DNA of 64,000 nucleotides, taken from NCBI GenBank assembly GCA_037577475.1, contig CM075193.1:8518617-8582616 (forward strand). Direction: 5' to 3'. The notes below the pieces were generated by a model that was not told where the DNA came from, ran no database searches, and worked only from the letters and a program-made list of their open reading frames with translations. Below are positions 13,216 to 23,187 of the stretch, in pieces. The number at the start of each line of letters is the position of its first letter. Within the stretch, counting starts at the first letter, position 1. Origin of the DNA: Chaunax sp. Z400. Taxonomy: Eukaryota; Chordata; Actinopteri; Lophiiformes; Chaunacidae. A program made the position numbers and the translations under genes.

Positions 13216-13760
13216 AAAGGCCCATTTATGCTCCCTCTACATCCGTAAATGAAGACGTCCGTCCATAAACGGTCTTTCGGTCAGCGCCTACATACTTCCA
13301 TATGTCCTTTACGTCGACATTGATGCAAATGCAGGAGGGCAGTGAAGTTTCAAAAGTTTTGACAACCACAAATATGGCGACGTTCGGAGGAGGTTGCGAT
13401 AATGTACCTAGTGTACAAAGCGGCAAACAGAGGAAACGATGTACTCGACAGTGGTTTGGGAGGCCATAGGGACAGTGAGATTTGAGGATGGAGAGTTTTT
13501 TCTCTTTTTCACCTCATCCTTTCTTCTTCTTCGTTGTGTCTGTACACATTTGTCGTGCCCTCAACCGTTTCCGGTGGTATTGCTCCGTTTCGTCCGTATC
13601 CCTAAGCTGTCTGAAAACGTGTCCGATTACGTGCGGCATTATGAATGACCACGAGTGCATCGACTATTTCATGGCAATTCATGCACTAGTAGGGATTTGT
13701 GAGTCTGAACAAAAGTGGTGGAATGATCGACTGACAGCCGTGCACTGCAGTACCTAAAGC
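13216..13760 (+). mobile_element. PIF/Harbinger-type transposon relic
   Basis: The block starts with AAAGGCCCATTTATGCTCC, like the outer end of fish PIF/Harbinger elements, followed by CATCCGTAAATG-type sequence. At 13433-13500 one frame reads K-R-C-T-R-Q-W-F-G-R-P, then a stop, then remnants ending in a GEFF-like segment. This resembles the R-R-W-W-V-R-P start of Harbinger transposases, now broken by stops. The rest shows no intact catalytic domain. A matching right end was not found, so the element is 3'-truncated or diverged. It could instead be a related non-autonomous derivative. Confidence 0.5.
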
Positions 13761-15936
13761 TGTGCAACTAGCATGGCCACAAATGTAGGAAACTCAAAGG
13801 AAGCGGCTACAAACTATACACCTCATTTGTTTTAGTTACATGTCCCTATTCAAGTCAGCTGGTGGGATAATGGTGTGACATCAAGTCTGTCTCCAGCAGC
13901 TACAACACAGTTTCTTTAAACAGAAAACAATTCAATTACCTAAAACAATCTGAATGGGGTTTTAATAGACTCATTATTTCCTATCAATGTTCAGGAATCA
14001 TAAAAGTCTGCTGTAAAAGAAATAAATGATAGCGCTTTCATTTGAGAGCATTAAGTGATAATAGCGCTATGCAGCCACAAGACACTCTGTGCTTTGATTT
14101 AGGTATACTTTTGCTTGCTTTGCCCTTACTGTGCTAGCTTTATCACTCTGGTCATCATTCTTTCTATATAAACACGCAGCTCTAACTGCTGCAGCTAAAT
14201 TCTACAAACTAGAGTTTCAGATAATGGGCCCGTTTCCCAATGAACTCCAGCTCAGAGGAACATTCATTCATGTTTTATCTTTCCTTAAAGAGAGAAGAGA
14301 ATGCTGAGTGCCAACATCAAATGCAACATAATCCTTCATTAATAAGTCGGACATTTAGTAGAAAGCAGCTTTCGTTTCCATGACAGCACGGTGAAACGCT
14401 CAACATCTCTGGGGACATTGTGTTCTGTACAGTAGTTTCACAGAGCAACACAATATGTTGCATATGCTGAAAAAAGAAGACCAAATAAATCATACAATCT
14501 GTGGATTCTTCTAGTGTTTGCAGCTTTAAGTTTGTCCCTTGTGTTTCCACTCAACTGGGCGTCAAGGATCTGGAAAGAAAAGACAGTCAAGCAACTTCCT
14601 ACTTGTGTTTTTTTATTTTCAACCCCCACCTGTGAGATCTGCTAAACAGGACATAATAAAACTACCTCTAAGCTCTTAATGCATATACCTCCAGCTCGCA
14701 GATGTGTCTGGAAAGAATGACCATCGGTGCACAGTGGGCAGTAAAGCCAGGAGGAAGCCTCTGCCTCGACTGTTAATGACACGTCTTCCATCAGTCCCTG
14801 TGGAGCTCTGCACTTTTTCTATTACTCTTTCATTCTGTTCTCTTCTGTCTTATTTCTTGTCTGTGCAGCAACCTACATGAATGTGTTCCAACTGAAGATG
14901 TCTGTTGACCCCCGTCGCTCTTTTCTCTGTTTGCAGTTCCTTAAGATTACACCGGGTCTGTCTCCTGACAAATCGAATGGGCCGGCTTGTCTCTCTGGCT
15001 GTGTACAGAGCTGACCGATCGATGGGCATCACAGTTAATACCCTCTCTTGTTTTTGTCGAGCTGTGGAATGTTTGTTGCTGATGGACACGCCCATCGTCT
15101 GCTTCCGTTTTCACCAGATCAAGGCTTTGCTCCGCCTGGGGACTGCTTGTCGATCCCAGGCTGTTCAAAGTGATCAGAGTCACTGTCCACAAAATCAATA
15201 GCACCTACTCCCCCTCCTTCCCTGTTTACTAGACTCCCTCCTTACAGCACTGTAAAAAGTTTTCCTGTATGTCTTAATGGAAAGAACACTGCTTGGATCA
15301 ATAAATGAAATAATCAATGGGCTCATGGGAGCAGGCAGGATCGAGTCCCGAAGAGGAACAACCCACTGGGTCAGAGGAATTAGGTTCTGTAGCTGGAAAG
15401 GCTTCTGGCTGGCAGGTCATTAAAGATAATAAGATGATTATTGGCAAACAGAAATTAAGTACTATTAAACATAAGTACTTCAAGTCTACTGGAAAGTAAT
15501 AACACTTTGGAGTTGTGGATTCCAACTAGCTTGTTTTGATGTCAATAGTATTGTGGGCATGCACTGTCTGCAGTCATCTGATAGGGATAGGGCCACAAAG
15601 GCTGTGATGCAGGGGGAAATATAATGGCCCCTATGGAAATGAAATCCAATGTAAAGGGAAAGAGGTGGTGTGATCTTCCCTGTGGCCTGGTAGCAAGACG
15701 TCTGCAGCCTTACAGGCCCCCATTGGAGGCGAGAATGTGTTCCAACACTGCAAGCCAATTGTTCTGCACTTAATTTAATTTTGTCTGGTGTCTAAAAGGC
15801 CTGCAGAGTTTCACAGAGTTTATTAAATCATGGCAATACGTTGCTCTGTAGTAACCATTTGTAATTACAATTTTGTTCTGTTGTATAATCGACCTCACAT
15901 TTGCTAAATAGTACACCAGTAGAACTGCACAGTGTT
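13761..15936. other. Non-coding stretch, no supported exon
   Basis: No gene is supported. A locally GC-richer part (14880-15200) carries open frames of about 85-98 codons on both strands, and a polypyrimidine-AG sequence ends at 14936. The predicted peptides resemble no known family and no matching donor or neighbouring exon is apparent. I treat this as chance. Confidence 0.5.
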
Positions 15937-16021
15937 CAGAGGTGGAATGTAACAAAGAACATTTATTGAAGTACTTCACTTTTCCATTATTTCCAGTATT
16001 CCAGTATTTCCATTTTATGCT
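15937..16021 (+). repeat. ACTT-type teleost repeat, left fragment (copy 1)
   Basis: CAGAGGTGGAATGTAACAAAG, TTGAAGTAC and GTATTTCCATTTTATGCT match, from memory, the left part of a common fish repeat built from AGTACTT words. The match stops abruptly after TTTATGCT. The remainder of the same family resumes at about 16706 in the same orientation, so this is one copy interrupted by an insertion. Confidence 0.6.
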
Positions 16022-16705
16022 AGTCAAGTCAAATTTTGTTTTTATAGCCCCAAATCAGAGAAAGAGACGGAGGATAGAGGAGGGTATATAACAATATATA
16101 ACAATAATAACAGCCATAATAATAGAAAGTTGAAGAATAAGAATAAACAATGATGATGATTAATAATCACAATACTATCAGTGGATTTTAACACAACGAA
16201 AGGTCCAACCATGAGCCATGGGAACCCGCAAGACAAGAAAGCACAAAGACTCAGGGAAAGAAGTCAAGTTAGTAACATGAATTAATGGAGATCCATCTTT
16301 TTTAGAGGGGCAATAGAGACGGTTACTCTTAGTGAGCCTGCAGCACTAGCAACATGATCAATTTGGTGACTAAAGCTACCAGTGCTGCTATACGTCTACT
16401 GTGGAAGAAACTATTGCACATTAAGAATTTATCATTTTTGCTCATATGCTCTTCATATCTGGCTAAAAGATTAAGCCTCTTGTTTGACCGCAGTAAGAGG
16501 AATATTCTGGAATTAGCCTCTCTTTCCACTACCTGGAAAGTTACCAGTTGACGTGATCTAATGGATAATTATATACTCAGTGTCCTGTCCTCTTGTGACA
16601 CTCCTTCTGACTTCCTGTATTAATGTTTGTTCCTGATGTAATTACATTATAATGACTCATCAACCATCAATGTTCTTGTGTACTGATTTCAGGATGTCTT
16701 GAGTA
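16022..16705 (-). mobile_element. Retroelement-like insert splitting ACTT repeat
   Basis: The left edge reads AGTCAAGTCAAATTTTGTTT. In reverse complement this is the AAATTTGACTTGACT tail typical of fish retroelements that end after a TATATAAATAAA-like motif, so the insert probably lies on the minus strand with its 3' end at about 16022. Inside, AACCATGAGCCATGGGAACCC and AAGAAAGCACAAAGACTCAGG are words I know from dispersed fish repeats. The far end near 16705 is set only by where the host repeat resumes and may be off by tens of bases. No reverse transcriptase or other coding region is seen. Confidence 0.5.
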
Positions 16706-17127
16706 TGTTCCACCGAGAGGCAATTATTGTTTGACTCACACCACTACAATAACTTGATGTTATTTGCTAGTTTCTTTGCAGATTAAAATGAATAATACAA
16801 AATATAACCATTGATACATTATTATGTATTATTATGGGCAAAGGCTTAAACTTAATTGATCCCTTTGCTGAAATCTACAAGCTATATGTCCATATACAGT
16901 ATATATCCTCACCTCTACCAGCTGCAACATTAAATTGATAATAATTATAAGTCAATAATATAGCGTAACTTATTCTGAAATGGGCAATTCTGCATAATGA
17001 TGCTTTTTACTTCGATACTGAAGTACTTTGTACTTTAAGTACAAATTTTGAATGTAATGAGTATTTTTCCCTGTGGTATTACTACCTTTAGATCAACAAA
17101 ATATCTGAGTAGTTCTTCCTCTACTCA
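16706..17127 (+). repeat. ACTT-type teleost repeat, right fragment (copy 1)
   Basis: From GAGAGGCAATTATTGT on, the sequence follows the inner and right parts of the ACTT-type repeat: ACCACTACAATAAC, AATACAAAATATA, CTACCAGCTGCAACATTAAA, TATTCTGAAATGGGCAATTC, TGCATAATGATGCTTTTTAC, GTACTTTAAGTAC and TCTGAGTAGTTCTTCC. It continues the left fragment at 15937-16021. The family is non-coding and I would guess a non-autonomous DNA transposon. The assignment is from memory plus the second copy at 57065. Confidence 0.65.
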
Positions 17128-20100
17128 CAGCGTATGTGTTGCACAGGTGGCAGAATAGGTTTGTGTTGTGCTAAATATACACACAACATTGCATTTCTCA
17201 TTAAAGCCCCAGGCCCGTAGCTGAAAATCCAGTGTAATAAATTAAATTAGAAGTCATCAGGAGGGAATAGGTCTAAGTGAGAATGTGTATTCATGCTATT
17301 GGAAATCTAAATCAATTTGGAATTAGTGCCAGGCACCTGTAGCAAACAACAACTGATGTGAGCACAGCTGCCTTTTAAAACAAAGGATTAACTGGTGACC
17401 TTTCCAGGGTAACTATCTTTAATAAAGGACTAATAAAGAGCCCCATTAGGTACTGGAAGCTTCCCAATCAATAGGCCCACACATTTAGGTCTTTGGTGAA
17501 AGACTCAGTACTCATCACAGGGGTGCACTGACAGCTCAGCAGAGAAAAGATGTGCTATTTTTACTCAGAGGAAAGAAAGTATTGTCTTACAGAGTCAACA
17601 AACATAAAGTATCTTTGAGCACTGCAGCTTAGACAATCAAAAGGTACGAGGAAACTGGAGCAAGCTCCAATTAGAAAAGGTCTTGCAGATCAGCTATACG
17701 GTAACAAGGCTGAAGAGGTGAAAGTGTTTATCATACAAATGTAATGCATCATGCAAAGTTTAACCTTAGGAGGGCAAACAAAACGTTTTTATCAGATTGA
17801 GAAAGGTTCATCCTCTGGACATTTTGAATATCTTCAGTCATTTTCATGGCAATTTACCCCCCAAAAAGTTGATATTTCTGATCCAAGTGGACACTTTGGC
17901 CACGTGACAATTTAAGAGAAACATTAAGAAAGTTACATCTTGTATTTATGATTATAAATAAAATGTAAGGAAATAAGGAAATATGATAATCATGTAATGA
18001 AAATCTGAGATTATGACAGCCATATCTCCTAAGTTGCACTATTTTTAGCCTTTGGGTGCTACATTCAACAGTCTACAGTACATCGTCGTCTTATTTGTGT
18101 ATATCACAATGGTGGTGTTATTGAAGCAATATTATTTGCAAATGAGTGTGGAGAGTTGTGAAAGTGTACCTCAATCATTATATGCTTACTCAGAATTGTG
18201 AGTGAATGCAATAATATGTAAATCTGCGCTGACATTTGTAAATGTGTAAAATAATCTATGCAGTCCTAAATCACACCTTTTTTTTGTGTGGTTTTTGCAA
18301 AACTCCTGTTATTTTATTATGACAACAACTAAGCAAATACTTGTACTTTACAGTACATGATTAAATAAATTAGTGCTTATACAGTGTACTGTTTCTGTAC
18401 CTCCCTGAATCAGCCATGCCATCTATCAATGATGATAGACACCTTCCGCTGACAAATTACTTGCTTAGTTACTTTTAATATCCGTGTTAATTGTGTCGAC
18501 TTGGAAAATGTTATGTCCCCAGATGTGTGAGTTAATTATTTATCAGTACACAAGTAGAGTGTACATCTCATCGAGGCTACACACGTCACTTATCTGGGGT
18601 TTTGCACTGTGTATTGCAGATTACATTAGGTGAATGGAGGTGCTGCAATGTAAAGGGATGGATTTAAAAAGTCTTATAAGCCCGAGAGGGGTGACAAAAA
18701 CACAAGACCTCTATGTCCTTATTAGAATGAAGTAAGGGCTGCTAATGCATCAGATTAAAGAAGTCAGTGGAGCCTGCAAATGCTCAGGGATTTAGGGCAC
18801 ACACTGAACTTCACTCTGCAAAAACGCATTATACCTCTGCAAACAAACACCAAAACAAGCAATGACATTAGTATTTCCCTGAGGATTCTCCGAGGTAATT
18901 CTTTCATCTCTTTATCGTAACTTAGCATCTGAACTTCATGCATTGTGTAAAAAGACATGTTCTTTTTTTGAACATGAAAACAATATGGCTCATGCTCATA
19001 CCTTACCGCTACCTTTTCCACATTAAAACATTACTCACGGTAAAAGCAGCTTAGAGAAATTAAATCACCATGTGTCCTGACAGCTCAATAGATTTGCGTC
19101 TCCACTTGGATACACAAGAAGACCCGATTAATTCTCTGGTGTTCGGGTGCAGCACAGAACTCTAAATCACGGTAATTACTATCATCTATGCTAATTTCAC
19201 GTGGCAATAGAAATCTCTAAACACTAAACAAGTCCAGCAATTACACAGAAGTCCCATCATGCAAATTAGTGTGTTGTATTATTATTAAGTTTATGTGTTT
19301 GTTTCTCGTGGATGTGATCAGTCACCCTTTCTTAGTGGCCTTCTCAGTGTCAGTGTTGCAGTCATTCTGGCTACAGGCATCGTGTCACTGCGGTGGATTT
19401 ACTGGCAACATTCCCCCTCCCTCCCCAGCCAGCTCTTTAATTACCCTGGCCTATTGATCGTCCAAGGGACGTGGCACTCTGGAGCTGAAGCTGGGCCTGC
19501 ACCAGTTAATGACTGATTATTCCACCATGGGCCCTTGGGAGCAGACAGTCGGTGTGGGGACAGAAGGAGCACGAGTGCACCGGACCTGTTCTGCTTTGCA
19601 GCAGCATTTGCACTTTTCACCAGCTCACCTGATTGCAGAACTGGCTCAAAATAGCATTTTGTACTTCTTGCTCTGCCAGCTTTCATATTTTTCTGAAGAG
19701 GGTAATAAAATGAGGTTTACACAATCAGAAGTCATTTGTGAGTAAGTAGATACGTTTCAGAAAATAGGTTTCATTTCATTAGAATGTCACCTCAAAAAAT
19801 CCTCTAACTATAATTTGGTGAATAAGTAAGAAAAACACTTTCTGTTGCTGCAGTCCTTCAGAGAAACTAGTTAGGCAGGAAATGATGACAGACAAACATG
19901 TGAGAGGAAGCAGAGAGAGCAGTGAGACAACAAGGTGTTGATGTAAATGTGAAAAGTCACAAGCCTATATTGTAAACAAGTTTTTTCCTGATAATAAGCT
20001 CACATTGTGTTCACACTTTTGTCATATTTGGCGTTTTGCTCAACATGCAGAGATTCACACAGCGCAGCTGAAAATGAGTAAGCTATTAATCATCGTTATC

Positions 20101-20730
20101 TTTAATTCTCAGGACTATTAGAGGCTTTCACTTTATGTTCGCTTACTCCCCCATTCCTCTTCTCGTTGAGTCACATCAGCTTGATGTCTCCAGAAATGGG
20201 AATGAGTTGGAGTGGTGAAATGTAAGGATCGGGCAATTCCTCTTTATCTTTAATGAGGGTTGAGGATGAGTAGTCGATGGGATGCTGTCACTTTGAAACA
20301 TGTCTTCAGAGGAGAGAGTGAATGATGTATGACTGACAGAATAGATGAGAGTCCCTCATTTTGTTTCTATTCCTTTTCCTCTTTCTCATCCACATCCCTC
20401 TCTTTTTTTCCCTTCTGAGAGATCCCCTGAGGCAAAATCAGGTGATCATGAGGAGTGATCCCCTGGGATGCACACGAGTCTAAAGATGAAGGGATGAGGA
20501 GAAGAAGTTAAAAGTGACATGCCAGAGTTAGAGGAAAGGAGGGTGGGATCAGGCCTTGAATTAAAAAAAAACAATTACACTCCATCATATTATTTCTGTT
20601 ACATTAAAAATAATGTAATGCATTTTATATATATTTTATTATAACATTTGAACTGAAACAATATGGAATTTTGCCAAGGGATTTCTGGATTCCTCTGTAT
20701 CCGTTATTTGTTATAATTAGTAGTATATTA
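17128..20730. other. Unique AT-rich non-coding stretch, 3.6 kb
   Basis: No gene is visible. The region 18120-18320 includes TTTGTAAATGTGTAAAATAA and GTTTTTGCAAAACTCC, faintly like the segment at 60033-60165, so an old dispersed repeat is possible. Open frames do not exceed about 85 codons and show no family features. Confidence 0.5.
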
Positions 20731-21272
20731 GGACTCAAAATGCAGAACTCAGACGAGGAGTAAAGGTTTAAAGTACAATTTATTGTACAAAAATTACAAC
20801 AAAAACTCAGTCGTTGGAGCAGGCAGGCAGAATAACAAAAAGGCGTCCTCTCACAGCTGAAGCCACAATAAAGAGGAGAGTGGGCTACCAAAGCGTAACA
20901 ACAGCGATTAGGAGGAGAATGGACCAGATGCACAGGAAACAGAGCGGGCAGGTTAAAAAAACACACTAACAGTTTATCCAAAAAGGTTGGAGTCATACAA
21001 TAGCACATATACCAGGTGAGCAAACGGACGATCTGAAGGAGAATGGAGAGAAGGGACAGGCTTTATATACTGCAGGAGTGCAGGTGAGGTGATGAACCAG
21101 ATAGAACTCAGGTGTGCTTGACTGAGTGACAAGAAGCCTCAGGTGGAGAGTGACCAGATAGCCACGCCCTGGTAAACACAACACAGACGGACATGGGGAG
21201 ACAGAACAGAGACACAAATGAAGGGCAAAACACTGGACACAAGAGGGGAGAGAGAGGCATACTGGGTTCATA
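20731..21272 (-). mobile_element. LTR-like block (candidate solo LTR), minus strand
   Basis: On the minus strand the block has promoter-like order. A TATATAAAG box (rc of 21061-21069) is followed about 285 bp downstream by an AATAAA signal (rc of 20779-20784) within ACAATAAATTGTAC. The block then ends with CTCGTCTGAGTTCTGCATTTTGAGTCC. Upstream it carries CAGGGCGTGGCTATCTGG and TCCCCATGTCCGTCTGTG, words I recall from a common percomorph repeat. This U3-R-U5-like organisation with no gag/pol next to it fits a solo LTR. The 5-bp duplication and TG..CA ends expected of an LTR could not be fixed. A 132-codon frame on this strand is low complexity and is not called. Confidence 0.45.
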
Positions 21273-22800
21273 GTGTTAATTCTAGTGTGTTATGTTGTTT
21301 ATACCATGGAGTTATATTAGAAGAAAGAGGAAACCCTAAAAAAAAAAATTCTGTAGTGCTTAAAATCTTTAGTTAATTTTTGTGTGTCACCTCTCCTCCA
21401 GACTGCATTGGCTGTCCTCTGATTTGGACTCAGGAGTTGCTGATCCATTGTCCCCCAGTTGGACTCCCTTTATGGTCAGATTCCTGGGAGAATTTGCCAT
21501 GTGTGGTTTGGATGAGGGGACGATTTAGGAGATGTTCAAAAATTCTTTATTTTGTGCAAATTCCCTGTTAACACTCGTAGTAAGGTTTTTACCACTGTTA
21601 GCCTATAAAAGCTGTCTGCTGGATAATGGATAAAACACTGCAACAAGCTAATTGATTTGCTAATTGCTGATTTCAGTAGTGGGAGGAGCCACTGTCTATA
21701 TGAATGGAGTTCTAGCAGGAATTCTGAGGGGAGCCACACTGAAATGGGCACAGCTGGTATACAGAGCTTTCTTGCTATTACCTTTATGTATTTATTTTTT
21801 TCAATTGTGGACTTCTTAGTTATTTTTTATATTATATATATATTATATATTGTTTTTTTTTAATTTCTTCAGTTTTGTTCTGCACTGTAAATATGCTGCA
21901 AAGGAAAATAAAGAATTTTACTGAACAGTCTACATTCACCACTCAAGCACCCTTACAAACAGTGAAACCAGTGTGATTAGCTATCCAATTAATTTGATTT
22001 GAATATTTCCAGGCTTCAACCAGTGGTACTGCGGCAGCTGAAGAGAGGGCAAAAGAGGGTCAAGACAGGATAGCTGTTAATGAACAGAGAGATGTCGGAC
22101 AGCAGCAAGCAAGAGCTAAAGCAACAGGTGAAACTGATTCAACAGTGTTGCTGTTAGCTAACATTAGCATTAGCCTGTATGGGTTTTGGTCGTTACTATA
22201 CATTGAAAAAAACGGTCTGCCAAAATTCAGTTGTGAATAATGAAATAATCGATGGTTGCGTTTGATTTTGGATTTATTTGTGCATTCAAATGAAATTAAA
22301 TTGTGACATCTGAGGAATTTACATACACATAAAAAATGAAGCAATGTTTTCTTTGAATATAAGACGGTCAGACAGATCACAGCTTTGTCAAATCGTCCAC
22401 AAATGTCACAGCCTGACACTGCAATGAACCTTACCATCATCAAGGGTTTGTAAGAATAAACATCCAAATGATTTGGCTGAATTAATTAATTATTGCTGAA
22501 TTTGGTTGATTAATTATTTTGATGGATATTAAATACAATACAAAAGAGAGAAGAGAGTGAGTAAATACAAAAGAGAAGCATTCAAAGAGGGAAAGAAAGA
22601 CGTAGGGCAGAAAAGCAAGATTAGACAGCCAATTATTTAATCTTCTATTGTTCCTGAATTAATTATGACGGGGAATTATACAAAATAATTAGAAATTCAT
22701 AGACATGGGAGCAAACAAACTATTTTCACACAGCAGTAGGCTATATATCTTGTAACCAACAATTAACAACACAACAAATGACTGTTTGCTTATCACATAA
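21273..22800. other. AT-rich non-coding stretch
   Basis: No gene is supported. AT-rich low-complexity sequence (ATATTATATATATATTATAT) lies at about 21830-21851. GTTAGCTAACATTAGCATTAGCC near 22155 is a word seen in several fish repeats and is too short to classify. A 135-codon minus-strand frame (22060-22467) shows no domain. Confidence 0.5.
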
Positions 22801-23187
22801 TTCTCATTGGGCGGCCCGGTGACGCAGTGGGTAGCGCTGTTGCCTCACAGCAAGAAGGTCCTGGGTTCAAATCCAACTTGGGGACCTGGGACTTTTCTGT
22901 GTGGAGTTTGCATGTTCTCCCCATGTCTGCATTGGTTCCCTCCAGGTTCTCCGGCTTCCTCCCACCACCAAAAATGTAATATAGGTGAATTGGTGACTCT
23001 AAAATGACCGTAGGCATGAATTTGAGTGTGAATGGTTGTTTGTCTTTCTATGTGGCCCTGTGATGAACTGGCAACTTGTCCAGGGAGTACCCTGCCTTCT
23101 GCCCAAAGTCAGCTGGGATAGGCTCCAGCCCCCCCGCGGCCCTACACAGGATAAGTGGCTACAGAAAATGAATGAATATTTCTCATT
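22801..23187 (+). mobile_element. Full-length tRNA-derived SINE with target duplication
   Basis: The body is 22809-23179, flanked by the direct repeat TTCTCATT (22801-22808 and 23180-23187), an 8-bp target-site duplication. The head has an A-box-like GACGCAGTGGGTAGCGC and a B box GGTTCAAATCC, the split promoter of RNA polymerase III tRNA-type units. The body includes GGAGTTTGCATGTTCTCCCC, TGGTGACTCTAAAATGACCG, CTGTGATGAACTGGCAAC and GCTGGGATAGGCTCCAGCCC. It ends in a GATAAG stretch and an AATGAATGAAT tail. This is a very common teleost family, known from memory. A truncated minus-strand relative lies at 44771-44910. Good end preservation suggests moderate age. Confidence 0.9.

Noticed and set aside
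14905..15201. 98-codon plus-strand frame after a polypyrimidine-AG, considered as an exon
   Set aside because: The minus strand is equally open, the peptide matches no family I know, and no donor or partner exon is evident.
20625..21023. 132-codon Cys-rich minus-strand frame
   Set aside because: It lies inside the LTR-like block and spans its polyadenylation signal region, which is a non-coding repeat.
22801..23187. tRNA gene, because of A- and B-box-like motifs
   Set aside because: The head belongs to a 371-bp SINE body with a tail and target duplication; a cloverleaf fold is not maintained.
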